Assembly (NCBI GenBank): GCA_963664085.2
Contig: CAXXLO010000002.1
Location: 3,968,001 to 4,032,000 of the forward strand
Reading direction: 5' to 3'
Length of the DNA stretch: 64,000 bases
Source: Bin5 sp022821545
GTDB lineage: Bacteria > Chloroflexota > Anaerolineae > Caldilineales > Caldilineaceae
Both the position numbers and the translations under genes were made by a program. Every line of letters begins with the position of its first letter. Within the stretch, counting starts at the first letter, position 1. The notes beneath the pieces are model-generated. The model worked only from the letters and a program-made list of their open reading frames with translations, searched no databases and was not told where the DNA came from. Shown piece by piece: positions 33,223 to 42,088 of this stretch.

Positions 33223-34173
33223 CTAAAACAGGCGGCGCTTGTCCACGATGTTGCGGGGCGTTTCTCCGGCCAGGTAGCGGCGCAGGTTGTCCCGAAGCGT
33301 GTCGATGCGGCGCTGAGGCACGTGGGGATTGTCCGCGGCGACATGCGGGGTAAGGATGACGTTCTCCATCTTCCACAACGGATGCTCCGCCGGCAGCGGC
33401 TCCGTCTCGTATACATCCAGGGCGGCACCCGCAATTCCACCTGATTCCAGGGCTGCAACCAAGGCGTCCAGTTTGACCACGACGCCACGGCTGATATTTA
33501 CCAGGTAGGCCGACGGTTTCATCCGCCCGATTTCAGTGGCACCGATCAGACCGACCGTTTCGGGCGTCTGCGGGACGCAACTGACCGCGAAGTCCGCTTC
33601 CGCCATCAGATCGTGCAGGCGCTCCTGCGGCCATAGCGCATCCAGGTCCAGATCGCGGCCCGGCGCCGCGTCCGGCCGCGCATCAACCGCGATCACGCGC
33701 ATATCGTGCGCCTTACCCCGACGGGCCAGCTCTGAACCGATGCCCCCCAGACCGATTACTCCCAGCGTGCAATCGCCTAAATGACGGACCGGCGTCCCCT
33801 TTCGCCACTCGCCCCGGATCTGGCGCCGCATGTAGAGATGTATGCCGCGGGCGAACATCAGAACAAAGCAGAAGGCGTGGTCGGCGATCATGTCACTGTA
33901 AATCTTCGCCATGTTGCTGACCACGACGTCGCTTTTCGCAAGCTCCGGGAACATGTAGCGCTCCAGTCCGGCGACCGGCGTCTGCAGCCAGCGCAGGCTC
34001 TCGGCCCGCTCCAGCAGCGCCGGCGTAAGGTCACCGTACATGCCGACGGCCTGGGGAATCGCGGCGAGCGCCTCCGCCTCGGTCAGCGCGTTTACGATCT
34101 CCAGATCCGGCGAAACTGCCCGCACCTGCTCGAGTTCCTCCGGAGTAAGCGGGGGGTAGATGAGAAAGTTCAT
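33223..34173 (-). CDS. D-2-hydroxyacid dehydrogenase family protein
   Basis: NAD(P)-dependent oxidoreductase of 316 residues. The Rossmann motif GVIGLGGIGSELARRGKA is central. The catalytic set is visible: arginine in LVNISRGVVVKLDALV, glutamate in ALDVYETEPLPAEHPLW and histidine in VILTPHVAAD. SVxxTPETxxLI-type block appears as CVPQTPETVGLIGA. The substrate (glyoxylate, hydroxypyruvate, phosphoglycerate or another 2-keto acid) cannot be assigned; no regulatory ACT domain is present, so not SerA. Followed upstream by a Gfo/Idh/MocA gene 22 bases away on the same strand, suggesting joint sugar-acid metabolism. Confidence 0.9.
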   Translation of the reverse strand: MNFLIYPPLTPEELEQVRAVSPDLEIVNALTEAEALAAIPQAVGMYGDLTPALLERAESLRWLQTPVAGLERYMFPELAKSDVVVSNMAKIYSDMIADHAFCFVLMFARGIHLYMRRQIRGEWRKGTPVRHLGDCTLGVIGLGGIGSELARRGKAHDMRVIAVDARPDAAPGRDLDLDALWPQERLHDLMAEADFAVSCVPQTPETVGLIGATEIGRMKPSAYLVNISRGVVVKLDALVAALESGGIAGAALDVYETEPLPAEHPLWKMENVILTPHVAADNPHVPQRRIDTLRDNLRRYLAGETPRNIVDKRRLF

Positions 34174-34195
34174 CGATGTCGTTCCTTTCCGTTAG

Positions 34196-35350
34196 CTACC
34201 TGGGCTTTTGCCTGTATGCTGCGAACCTGTCTTCGCTCAACAACCGGTCAACGTCCACTCGCTCACCGCCCAACTCCTCCGAAACGTTTGCCCCGATAAC
34301 GGCCGCGAGGCTGTTCATCGCATCGCCGAACGGCGAGCGGATCAGCTCCGGGCGGCCCTCTGCGATCGCCTGCACGAAGACCCGGCTGATGGCAAACGTA
34401 TCGTCGCCGCCCCGCCCTTTGAAGAGCGTTTTCGCGACGGCATCCTGCAGGGGCGGCTGCGCCGGAGGGTAGGCGCCTTTGTATTCGTAGGCGGTAACGC
34501 CCTCCCAGGAGATCTCAGCCCGTCCCTCAGTCCACAGCACCTGATGGTCCATGTGGTCTGCATATACCTTCCGCAGCCGCGATAGCGTCATCGTCCCCAC
34601 CGGTCCTCCGGCAAAGCCAAAGAGAGCGGTGTACGTGTAGGGATTGTCCGCCTCCTCCAGGACATCTTCCTGCGGCCGGTGCTGGTAGTGGGCCTGAACC
34701 CACTCGACGTCGCCGAACCAGTAGCGCCAGAGATCGAGCAGATGGATTCCGCCTTCGACCACGGTCATTCCGCTCCATGCCCGATTCGCCGTCCAAACCC
34801 GGTTGCCCGGCCCCCCGTGCAACTCGGTCTGGTGATGTTTGACGTTGTGCCCTTCCAGCGCCCCATGATAGGTGTAGCAGGCCATCAGCGGCCGCCTGCC
34901 CGCGCGCAGATGGCGGTGGACGGCTTCGTGTCGACCGTCAAAGCGCTGCTGGAACCCGGCAGTACAGAGCACTCCGGCCTCCGTAATCGCGGCTTCCATA
35001 TCCAGCGCCTCATCCAGATAGAGGCTCATCGGTTTCTCGACGAACAGATGCAGACCTGCCCGGGCCGCGCGAACAACCTCTCCGGAGTGAACATTCGGCG
35101 GAATGCAGACGTAAAGAGCATCTTGTTCCCGGCCCAGAAGCTCCTCAAAGTCGGTAGTATGCAGGATGCCTTCGGGGCGAAAGCCATCCACATAGCTGCT
35201 GATCTTGCCTGCATCCAGATTGGCGGAAAATGCGTCAGCCAGGACTGTCAGCTGGACCGCGCCCTCCTCCTGCAGAGCCCAAAGAGAGTTCAGGTGTTGC
35301 AGCCCCCGCTGCCCCAGTCCCATCAGGGCGACGCGCACAGGTACAGTCAT
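34196..35350 (-). CDS. Gfo/Idh/MocA family oxidoreductase
   Basis: A 384-residue NAD(P)-dependent sugar or inositol dehydrogenase-family protein. The N-terminal Rossmann part begins VRVALMGLGQRGLQHLNSLW. The conserved catalytic lysine sits in HLFVEKPMSLYLDEA. GFQQRFDGRHEAVHRHL is the substrate-side block. The C-terminal domain has GGPGNRVWTANRAWSGMTVVEGGIHLLDLWRYWFGDVEWV, a typical Gfo/Idh C-terminal motif including the H-x-x-D pair. It and the following D-2-hydroxyacid dehydrogenase probably form a two-gene unit. Substrate unknown. Confidence 0.88.
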   Translation of the reverse strand: MTVPVRVALMGLGQRGLQHLNSLWALQEEGAVQLTVLADAFSANLDAGKISSYVDGFRPEGILHTTDFEELLGREQDALYVCIPPNVHSGEVVRAARAGLHLFVEKPMSLYLDEALDMEAAITEAGVLCTAGFQQRFDGRHEAVHRHLRAGRRPLMACYTYHGALEGHNVKHHQTELHGGPGNRVWTANRAWSGMTVVEGGIHLLDLWRYWFGDVEWVQAHYQHRPQEDVLEEADNPYTYTALFGFAGGPVGTMTLSRLRKVYADHMDHQVLWTEGRAEISWEGVTAYEYKGAYPPAQPPLQDAVAKTLFKGRGGDDTFAISRVFVQAIAEGRPELIRSPFGDAMNSLAAVIGANVSEELGGERVDVDRLLSEDRFAAYRQKPR

Positions 35351-35539
35351 CTTAGCTCCTCAATCTCCATTCCATTTCGATAAACCGGCTTCTCGGCACT
35401 ATTGGAGAACCTTCCGGGGGCAAATTGCACTCGCACTTGATGCGGGCATTTTCGAACGTCTTCCATTGTAGCGTAAAGCGGTGACGGAGCAACGCCTGAA
35501 CTTTCGGAGATTTCTCCAGCATCGCCAAGCTGTGGACAT

Positions 35540-35568
35540 TTGCCATCTGCGCTCGAAACATCTATAAT
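35540..35568 (+). promoter_or_regulatory. sigma70-type promoter of rpmG
   Basis: TTGCCA (35540-35545), 17-base spacer, perfect TATAAT (35563-35568). Transcription would begin near 35575, about 40 bases before the rpmG start. It is one of the best promoters in the window, as expected for a ribosomal protein gene. Confidence 0.75.
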
Positions 35569-35615
35569 TTCGGGCGACACAGACAGCATTCTAAAGAAGT
35601 GAATCGGAGTCGAAA

Positions 35616-35777
35616 ATGGCCAAGAAAGGACCACGTCAGCTAGTGAAGATGCGCAGCACCGAGAGCCATCATCTCTATCTGACATCGAAGAACCGCCGAA
35701 ACAACGACAAGAGACTGGAATTGAAGAAATACGATCCTGTCTTGCGAAAGCATGTCGTTTACCGAGAAACAAGGTGA
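35616..35777 (+). CDS. rpmG: 50S ribosomal protein L33
   Basis: A 53-residue ribosomal protein of the large subunit. Translation begins MAKKGPRQLVKMRSTESHH, continues YLTSKNRRNNDKRLELKKYDP and ends in KHVVYRETR, the standard L33 pattern. The two C-x-x-C zinc pairs of the other L33 type are absent, so this is the zinc-free form. A strong promoter lies 40 bases upstream and a terminator hairpin 85 bases downstream. It is monocistronic; in many bacteria rpmG precedes secE-nusG, which is not the case here. Confidence 0.93.
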   Translation: MAKKGPRQLVKMRSTESHHLYLTSKNRRNNDKRLELKKYDPVLRKHVVYRETR

Positions 35778-35860
35778 CAACGGCGCATTGGTGTTGACCT
35801 GAACGCGCCGCGCTCTCGTGTCGCGACATAGCTCCCGGCTTCACAACCACATGCAATTTG

Positions 35861-35896
35861 AAACCCGCTGCCAGACATTCTCAGAGCAGCGGGTTT
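35861..35896. terminator. bidirectional terminator between rpmG and tRNA-Lys
   Basis: AAACCCGCTGC (35861-35871) pairs perfectly with GCAGCGGGTTT (35886-35896) around a 14-base loop. On the plus strand it is followed by CTGTTATTT. Its A-rich left flank gives a short T-run on the minus strand too. It therefore serves both rpmG (plus) and the tRNA (minus). Confidence 0.8.
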
Positions 35897-36005
35897 CTGT
35901 TATTTGGACGGTTCCGGAGTCCGCAGGCGCTTTTCCTTCTTGGGAATCTCCAGGTTATACCCAAGAAAAAAGCAGGGGACCCTTACGAGCCCACCCGCTT
36001 TGGAG

Positions 36006-36078
36006 TGACCCACCAGGGATTCGAACCCCGAACCCGCGGATTAAGAGTCCGCTGCTCTGCCAGTTGAGCTAGTGGGCC
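36006..36078 (-). tRNA. tRNA-Lys (anticodon CTT)
   Basis: The complement folds as a standard 73-base tRNA. The acceptor stem GGCCCAC pairs with GTGGGTC (one G-U pair), discriminator A. The D-arm reads AGCTCAACTGGCAGAGC. The anticodon stem GCGGA/TCCGC encloses the loop CTCTTAA, anticodon CTT. The T-arm has GGTTCGAATCC. CCA is not encoded. The gene is alone, with its own near-perfect promoter 15 bases upstream. Confidence 0.96.
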
Positions 36079-36092
36079 GTCAGCCAGAGCAC

Positions 36093-36121
36093 ATTGTAGA
36101 TAGGGGTCCCCGGATTGTCAA
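36093..36121 (-). promoter_or_regulatory. sigma70-type promoter of tRNA-Lys
   Basis: Minus strand TTGACA (36116-36121), 17-base spacer, TACAAT (36093-36098). Transcription would start about 8 bases before the mature tRNA 5' end. It has the same -35 and -10 boxes and spacer length as the promoter at 526-554. Confidence 0.75.
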
Positions 36122-36185
36122 GTTCACAGCCATTCTTTTCGTTGCAGGTTACCGCCTCACACAGTACACAGGACCAGGTGCTCAC

Positions 36186-37502
36186 ATGACATATTCCGAA
36201 AGGGACATCAAACAGTACGCCAACCTTCTGATCCGGTTAGGGGTCAATCTGCAGCCGGGCCAGTCACTCGACATCCGCACGGAACCCGTACATCGCGAGT
36301 TCGCGCTGGCACTGGCCTCCGCCGCATACGATGCGGGCGCTCAGTTTGTCGCCATTGAATATAGCGACATGCGCCTGCAGAGCATCCGCGCACGCAAGTG
36401 TTCCGAGGAACAGCTGGAGCATCTTCCCGCCTACGTTGAAGCCATCGCCGGGGAGCGGAAGGATGAAAAGTGGGCCGCCATCAGCCTGGTCGGCGAAGAG
36501 GATCCTGGGCTGCCCGCCCAGATCGATCCCAACAGGCTGCGCATCCTGCAGACCGCCGAGTACCGCGCGACTATGGCCTGGCGGTCCTCCATGATGGAGA
36601 TGAAGCAGCAGTGGAACGTGGCGGCCCTGCCCACGCCCGCCTGGGCGCAGAAGGTCTTCCCGGACCTTCCTGCAGACCAGGCCCTGGCCCGCTTCTGGGA
36701 GGAGATCCGCCGCATCATCCGGCTGGACGCAGAAGACCCTCTCGACGCCTGGCAGATTCATCTCGGAAACCTGGCAAAGGCCCGCGACACGCTTCAATCC
36801 AAGCAGGTTCGCGCCCTCCACTTTTTCGACCCATCGCCGGGACCCGACGGCAGACCTTCAACCGACCTGACAATCGGCCTGACCGACCGGCCTCACTGGG
36901 CCGGCGGGACCAGCGGCCTGGGCGCGGGGGCAGGCCAGGATCCGGCAGCTGGAGCGGAGAGCGAGGCTTCCGGGCCGCCCGTGTTTCTCCCCAACATTCC
37001 TACCGAGGAACTGTTCACCACACCGCATCGCCTGCGCGTCAACGGCTGGACACGCACCTCTCGCCCCAGCTTTCCCTTCCGCCGCGAAGTGAAAGAGGTC
37101 TCCTTCCGCTTCGAGGACGGCCTGGTCGTCGACTTTGCGGCCGGCGACGACCAGGAAACATACGAACAGTTCTTCGCAGTCGAAGGCACCCGCCATCTTG
37201 GCGAAGTCGCTCTCGTCGACATTTCCTCGCCCATCTTCCGCAGCGGCCTGACGTATTACAATACGCTCTTCGACGAAAACGCGGCCTGCCACATCGCGTT
37301 TGGCAAGGCCTACCCGATTGGGCTCGAAGGCGGCGCCGAGCTCTCAGAGGAGGCGCTTCTCGAAGCGGGCGTAAACAACTCCGAACTTCACCTGGACGTC
37401 ATGATCGGCACGGCCACGCTCGACGTAACCGGCCATCTCAGCGACGGGTCCGAGCTCGAAATCATGCGGCAGGGCCGCTACACGGCAGCCGTCCTGGCAT
37501 GA
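36186..37502 (+). CDS. M29-family aminopeptidase (AmpS/PepS-like)
   Basis: Metal-dependent aminopeptidase, 438 residues. The conserved NIPTEELFTTPHRLRVNG block (about 270-287) supplies metal-binding glutamates, and HLGEVALVD, ALFDENAACHIAFGKAY and NNSELHLDVMIG supply further ligands of the two-metal site. The N-terminal part (YANLLIRLGVNLQPGQSLDIR) is typical. Residues 240-264 are a Gly/Ala/Ser-rich insertion between the two conserved halves. The ATG at 36186 begins at MTYSERDIKQ; the reading frame stays open further upstream but crosses the tRNA. The stop overlaps the next gene (ATGA). Confidence 0.9.
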   Translation: MTYSERDIKQYANLLIRLGVNLQPGQSLDIRTEPVHREFALALASAAYDAGAQFVAIEYSDMRLQSIRARKCSEEQLEHLPAYVEAIAGERKDEKWAAISLVGEEDPGLPAQIDPNRLRILQTAEYRATMAWRSSMMEMKQQWNVAALPTPAWAQKVFPDLPADQALARFWEEIRRIIRLDAEDPLDAWQIHLGNLAKARDTLQSKQVRALHFFDPSPGPDGRPSTDLTIGLTDRPHWAGGTSGLGAGAGQDPAAGAESEASGPPVFLPNIPTEELFTTPHRLRVNGWTRTSRPSFPFRREVKEVSFRFEDGLVVDFAAGDDQETYEQFFAVEGTRHLGEVALVDISSPIFRSGLTYYNTLFDENAACHIAFGKAYPIGLEGGAELSEEALLEAGVNNSELHLDVMIGTATLDVTGHLSDGSELEIMRQGRYTAAVLA

Positions 37503-38476
37503 ACGCGGACGACCCTCTGCAGCCCTTCCTGGCAGAACAGGGCGTCGTCATTCTTGACGGCGCCCTGGCGACGGAATTGGAGCGGAGGGGCGCCGATCTG
37601 CGGGACGAGCTGTGGTCGGCCAGGTTGCTCATCGAAGATCCGGAGATGGTCGGCCAACTCCATTTTGACTATTTCCTGGCGGGCGCAGACGTCGCGGTCA
37701 GCGCAAGTTATCAGGCCAGTTTCGAGGGATTTGCCCGACGGGGTCTCAATCGAGAAGAGAGCGAAGACCTGCTACAAAGCAGCGTACGCATCGCGCGGCA
37801 GGCCCGTGACAGGTTCTGGATGGAACTACAGGATTCCGGCGAAAGAGCAGGGCGGAGGCGTCCCCTGGTCGCCGCATCCGTGGGCAGCTTTGGCGCTTAC
37901 CTGGCCGACGGCTCAGAGTATCGCGGCAACTACGGCATCTCCAACCGCGAACTGAAGGCGTGGCACCGCCCACGGCTGGAAGCGTTGCTAAAGGGCGAAC
38001 CAGACCTACTGGCCTGTGAGACGATCCCATGTTTCCAGGAGGGTGAGGTCCTGGTGGAACTGCTGGACGAATACAGAGACACGCCGGCGTGGCTGAGTTT
38101 CAGCTGCCGCAACGGGGAAGAAGTGTGCGGCGGTGAGGATTTCGGCTCTTGCGCCGAACTGGCCGGCAGCTGTCCAACCGTCGTTGCCGTCGGTCTGAAC
38201 TGCACTGCGCCGCGCTTCGCTGAACCGCTGCTGCAAAAGGCCCGTGAGAAGACCGACAAGCTTCTCGTCTGTTATCCCAATAGCGGGGAACTTTGGGAGA
38301 GCGCCACCCATTCATGGGCTGCCGGCAACGAGCCGGTACAGTTGACTGAACTGGCCGACTCCTGGAAAGCCGCGGGCGCCGGTCTCATTGGCGGGTGTTG
38401 CCGCACATCTCCAGGCGACATCCAGGCCCTGCGCGCTACCCTCCTCCCTTCCGGCAACCTGAATACTACTGTTTGA
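37499..38476 (+). CDS. mmuM: homocysteine S-methyltransferase (MmuM-like)
   Basis: Moves a methyl group from S-methylmethionine or S-adenosylmethionine to homocysteine, giving methionine. The 325-residue TIM-barrel protein begins with LDGALATELERRGADL, characteristic of the family. The zinc ligands are visible as C235 (VGLNC) and C300-C301 (GGCC). TQASYQASFxGF-type and ETIP blocks appear as SASYQASFEGF and ACETIPCFQEGE. It overlaps the aminopeptidase gene by 4 bases and may be co-expressed with it for peptide and methionine recycling. Confidence 0.92.
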   Translation: MNADDPLQPFLAEQGVVILDGALATELERRGADLRDELWSARLLIEDPEMVGQLHFDYFLAGADVAVSASYQASFEGFARRGLNREESEDLLQSSVRIARQARDRFWMELQDSGERAGRRRPLVAASVGSFGAYLADGSEYRGNYGISNRELKAWHRPRLEALLKGEPDLLACETIPCFQEGEVLVELLDEYRDTPAWLSFSCRNGEEVCGGEDFGSCAELAGSCPTVVAVGLNCTAPRFAEPLLQKAREKTDKLLVCYPNSGELWESATHSWAAGNEPVQLTELADSWKAAGAGLIGGCCRTSPGDIQALRATLLPSGNLNTTV

Positions 38477-38640
38477 CAGGCACTGACGCGAACGGAACCG
38501 AACTCGCAAAGTAGCCCGGCTCCCTATGCCCAAGATTAGAACAGATTCAATTCGTCGACCCGTCCTCTGATTCCTAGTTTATCCCGGAAGGACGGCTGGC
38601 TTCACCGGACGGGCCCGGTCAGCTTTCTGCCCGCAAGCGT

Positions 38641-39180
38641 TTACTCAGCTCGGAGCGAAAGCAGGTAGGTTAAGAGGTCCGCCAGATCCTGCTCGCTCAG
38701 ATCTTCGGAGTATGTTTCAGGCATCACGTCCGAAGTATATCCGTTGACGATGTAGTCGTTCGGGTTGATGATGCTCGTGTAGAGATACATAGTCGGCCCG
38801 GCAAGTCCCAACTGCTCAGCACGCCCGACTGCGGTATCGGCGATTTCCAACCAAGTCGGCGCCACATCTATCAGGCTGTTGTCCGTTACATGACAACCGA
38901 TGCAGTTATGGGGCACGGTCAGGTCCAGTCCCCTTTCAGCATCGCCTGGAATCAACGAGACGACAGCATCCGGCAACCCTGCCAGAATCTCCTCATCGCT
39001 GAGGCCGGCGATACGCGGCCGGGGCGTCGGCGTTGGGGGCACAAAGGCTTCGCCCTCCGCCAGGACAACCATGTCGGGCGATATCAGCTGCAGTCGAGGA
39101 TTCGGCGCACATGCGCTGACTACAGCAAGTGCAAGAAGAAGGCTGATTATGGCAAGCAAGAAAGACTTACGACGTACCAT
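38641..39180 (-). CDS. c-type cytochrome lipoprotein
   Basis: A 179-residue exported monoheme cytochrome. The signal peptide ends in VVSAC, a likely lipobox with C24. A Pro/Thr tether (PPTPTPRPR) follows. The heme site CIGCH is at residues 93-97 and a candidate axial methionine is M153 in DVMPETYSEDLSEQDLADLLTYLL, the typical C-terminal helix of class I cytochrome c. It could act as an electron shuttle or as a detached domain of a larger oxidase or reductase. The system-II-type/CcmF-type maturation genes at 55-57.5 kb would attach its heme. It stands alone. Confidence 0.85.
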   Translation of the reverse strand: MVRRKSFLLAIISLLLALAVVSACAPNPRLQLISPDMVVLAEGEAFVPPTPTPRPRIAGLSDEEILAGLPDAVVSLIPGDAERGLDLTVPHNCIGCHVTDNSLIDVAPTWLEIADTAVGRAEQLGLAGPTMYLYTSIINPNDYIVNGYTSDVMPETYSEDLSEQDLADLLTYLLSLRAE

Positions 39181-39416
39181 TCACTGTCTCCGTCAAGAGG
39201 TGAAGCGAAACTGCTGCAACTGTGAATAGGAATGTCACGAAATCCAGGCGCTATTATATAACATGTCGAGTCACTTTACCGCATTGGGAAACCGCTTGAA
39301 ACAGATTTCACGAATCAGGTGGGTACGCATGGCTCGAAACGGAAGTGAGCGAACTATGGCAGGTCACAGCGGTACACGTCTCAGTCAAATCAAGGCAAAG
39401 CATAAAGGGGGAACCA

Positions 39417-39761
39417 GTGGAAGACAGGATCAACAGTGAGAAGGCCCGCCGGTTACTGGAAAAATACCTTCCGGAATGGGAGGCTCGCGAGGAGCAGTTG
39501 TACCGGCGCTACGATACAGCCAACTGGCGGGTAACGCTGATGACGGCCAATGCCATCGGCTTCCTGTCGGAGGCCGCCTTCCACCATCCCAGGCTTGTTC
39601 TTAACTATCGCTCAGTTGAAGTCTACCTGACGACGCATGACGCCGGAGGACTGACCGAATTGGACTTCACTCTGGCGCGGAAGATCGAGGAGACGGTTGG
39701 CTGGCCCCAAACCAGGAAAGAGACGCCGGGCAGGCGTCCGAAGGAGTGGCTTCGCAGCTGA
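39417..39761 (+). CDS. pterin-4a-carbinolamine dehydratase (PCD/DCoH)
   Basis: Dehydrates 4a-hydroxytetrahydrobiopterin; in bacteria it recycles the cofactor of phenylalanine hydroxylase or has a role in other pterin use. The signature FHHPRLVLNYRSVEVYLTTHDAGGLTELD holds the histidine pair, a histidine 17 residues on and the final aspartate. The GTG at 39417 gives 114 residues, normal for the family, and is preceded by AAAGGGGGA. An upstream GTG at 39345 is possible. No aromatic hydroxylase gene is adjacent. Confidence 0.85.
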   Translation: MEDRINSEKARRLLEKYLPEWEAREEQLYRRYDTANWRVTLMTANAIGFLSEAAFHHPRLVLNYRSVEVYLTTHDAGGLTELDFTLARKIEETVGWPQTRKETPGRRPKEWLRS

Positions 39762-39858
39762 ACGTCACGATAGGCGTGTTACGGTCGGAATTTCCACGAA
39801 TCTCACGATGGCCCGACGCCTGCGAAGCGGCACTCTCGCCGCACAGAACTGAAAGCTT

Positions 39859-40629
39859 CTACTCTTTACCGGCGTTTTTCTGAGACGAACGCGCCTGAAA
39901 TGCCTGGAAAAGCACGATGCTTCCCGCGATTGCCGCGTTCAAACTCTCCACCGCGCCTGCCATCGGAATCGTAACACAGAAGTCGCACTTCTCACGCGCC
40001 AGCCGGCTCAGGCCCTTGCCCTCATTGCCGACGACCACTGCCAAAGGCCCGCTCAGGTCCGCATCGGAAAGTGGGATGGCATCCTGACCCAGGTCCAACC
40101 CAACCGTCCAGATGTTCGATTTCTTGAGTCGGTCGATGGTCCTGTTGACGTTACCCACCAGGGCAACGGGAATGTGCTCCACCGCCCCCGATGAGGCATT
40201 GCTGACCGCCGGCGTAATTCCGGCGGCCCGGCGCTCCGGCAGAATGACGCCATCCACCCCGAAAGCCTCACCGCTGCGAAACAGGGTGCCAAGATTGCGA
40301 GGGTCCTCCAGATGATCCAGTACGAGAAGCAGGGGTTCCGATTTCCCGTTGGCCAAGGAGAGTACATCTTCCAGCTCTGCGTAGGGAAAAGGACCGGTTT
40401 CGAGGGCAACGCCCTGGGGATTCAACTGGGCGCGGCGAATGCGGTCGAAGATGCCGCCTTCCACGTGCCGCGTTGGGAGGCTGATTTTTTGGGCCAGCCG
40501 TACGATTTCGGCGAGGCTTCCCTTGGGTGCGGTCTGGCCGTCGCCTTCCAACCACAGCCGGTAGTAGTGCCTGCGGCGTGCCCGCAAAGACTCCAGGACG
40601 GCGTGCCGACCCACGAGCAGTTCGCTCAC
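39859..40629 (-). CDS. rlmB: 23S rRNA (guanosine-2'-O-)-methyltransferase (RlmB/TrmH family)
   Basis: SPOUT methyltransferase, 256 residues, that methylates the ribose of G2251 in 23S rRNA. The N-terminal substrate-binding part starts LLVGRHAVLESLRAR. The catalytic domain has LVLDHLEDPRNLGTLFRSGEAFGVDGVI, VVVGNEGKGLSRL and IPMAGAVESLNAAIAGSI, the three SPOUT motifs. The start is GTG at 40627-40629, overlapping the cysS stop by 4 bases. The cysS-rlmB order is a well-known pairing in many bacteria. Confidence 0.93.
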   Translation of the reverse strand: MSELLVGRHAVLESLRARRRHYYRLWLEGDGQTAPKGSLAEIVRLAQKISLPTRHVEGGIFDRIRRAQLNPQGVALETGPFPYAELEDVLSLANGKSEPLLLVLDHLEDPRNLGTLFRSGEAFGVDGVILPERRAAGITPAVSNASSGAVEHIPVALVGNVNRTIDRLKKSNIWTVGLDLGQDAIPLSDADLSGPLAVVVGNEGKGLSRLAREKCDFCVTIPMAGAVESLNAAIAGSIVLFQAFQARSSQKNAGKE

Positions 40630-42038
40630 CTGGCGTCCTCAATCCGCCAGGTCGTTCCGTTCGGTGTATCCTCCAACTGGACGGCGTGGACGGCCAACCC
40701 ATCGCGAACCATGTCGGCCATCGCCCACTGTTTTTGCTCTCGCATGGCAGTCCGCACTGACACGAGCAGGTCGATAAACGGTTTGGCCGCCAGCACGTTG
40801 TCCTCAGGGCCGCCCGGCTCGGTCAGCGACAGGCCCAGGACGCCTGCCAGTTCACGCAGGGTATCCTGGGCAGCCTGAAAGAATGGGCCGGAAATACCTG
40901 CGGCACGGGCCGTATTGATGGCCCTCACCAGCTCAAACAGATGAGAAAGAGCCGCGCTCGTATTGAAATCATCGTCCATCGCCTGGCAGAAACCGCTGCG
41001 AGCAGACTCGGTCACCTCTCGCAGATTGCTGGCCTTGACGCCCACGGCGACGGTCCCGGATGGGGGACGCAGGCCACCTCTCAAGCGGGCCGTGCTTCGC
41101 TCCGCCGCCTCGATAGACTCTTCCGAATACGAGACCGGCTTGCGATAGTGTCCCGAAAAGATCAGCATTCGCAGCGCGTCGGCCGAGTGCTGTTGCAGAA
41201 AACTGTCGATGGTGACCAGGTTTCCTATCGATTTGCTCATCTTCTCGCCCGACAACTGGAGCATTCCATTGTGGACCCAGTAACGGGCAAACGGTTTCCC
41301 GGTGAGACTTTCGCTCTGTGCAATTTCGTTTTCGTGGTGCGGGAAAACCAGGTCATTGCCGCCGCCGTGAATGTCGATCATCTCGCCAAGATGGTGCAAG
41401 CACATGACCGAACATTCTATGTGCCAGCCGGGACGGCCGGCGCCCCACGGGCTCTCCCACGACGGCTCGCCCTCTTTGGCGCCCTTCCAAAGAGCAAAAT
41501 CCGCCTCATTCTCCTTGCCCTCTTCCCCTGCGACGCGAGTTCCGGCTACGGCATCTTCCTGACGGCGCCGACTCAGCTTTCCGTAATCGTCGTCTTTGTC
41601 GACCCGAAAATAGACGCTGCCATCCACGGCGTAGGCGTAGTCAGTCTCACCCAGACTCTCAATCGCTCGAATGATATTTGATATTTCGCTCGTGACGCGG
41701 GGATAGGTGTCTGCCGGCTTGATGTTGAGATCACTCAGATGCGTCAAGTACTTGTCGGTAAAGTACTGCGCCAACTCAAATGGATCCTGGCCCGTCTCCT
41801 GGGCGCGGACGATTATCTTGTCATCGACATCGGTAAAGTTCGTGACGTAGGTTACTTCATAACCGGCGAACTCCAGGTAACGTCGGATCACGTCAAAGAC
41901 GATTGCACTCATCGCGTGGCCGATGTGGGCGTCAGCGTAAACTGTGGGCCCACAGACGTACATGCGGACGCGTCCTTCTTCCAAGGTTTCAAACGGTTCC
42001 CGCCGGCGAGTCAGCGTATTGTAGATGTTGAGCGTCAT
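40626..42038 (-). CDS. cysS: cysteinyl-tRNA synthetase
   Basis: Class I aminoacyl-tRNA synthetase charging tRNA-Cys, 470 residues. The ATP-binding HIGH motif is at 38-41 (YADAHIGHAMS). KMSKS appears in LSGEKMSKSIGNLVT. Zinc ligands fit the cysteine of CGPTVY (C29) and the WHIECSVMCLHHLGEMIDIHGGGNDLVFPHHENEIAQSE region. The C-terminal part is of ordinary length. It is downstream of the PIN-TRAM gene by about 50 bases and overlaps rlmB; the three are probably one operon from the promoter at 43264-43292. Confidence 0.96.
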   Translation of the reverse strand: MTLNIYNTLTRRREPFETLEEGRVRMYVCGPTVYADAHIGHAMSAIVFDVIRRYLEFAGYEVTYVTNFTDVDDKIIVRAQETGQDPFELAQYFTDKYLTHLSDLNIKPADTYPRVTSEISNIIRAIESLGETDYAYAVDGSVYFRVDKDDDYGKLSRRRQEDAVAGTRVAGEEGKENEADFALWKGAKEGEPSWESPWGAGRPGWHIECSVMCLHHLGEMIDIHGGGNDLVFPHHENEIAQSESLTGKPFARYWVHNGMLQLSGEKMSKSIGNLVTIDSFLQQHSADALRMLIFSGHYRKPVSYSEESIEAAERSTARLRGGLRPPSGTVAVGVKASNLREVTESARSGFCQAMDDDFNTSAALSHLFELVRAINTARAAGISGPFFQAAQDTLRELAGVLGLSLTEPGGPEDNVLAAKPFIDLLVSVRTAMREQKQWAMADMVRDGLAVHAVQLEDTPNGTTWRIEDAR

Positions 42039-42088
42039 CGGTGTTCCTGTCGTTGGCTCACCCGGTTGGTTTGTAGATTCTCCCTTGT

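Noticed and set aside
36470..37498. Long plus-strand frame continuous with the homocysteine methyltransferase gene
   Set aside because: The upstream part is a shifted-frame shadow of the M29 aminopeptidase gene, Arg/Pro-rich and without recognisable domains.
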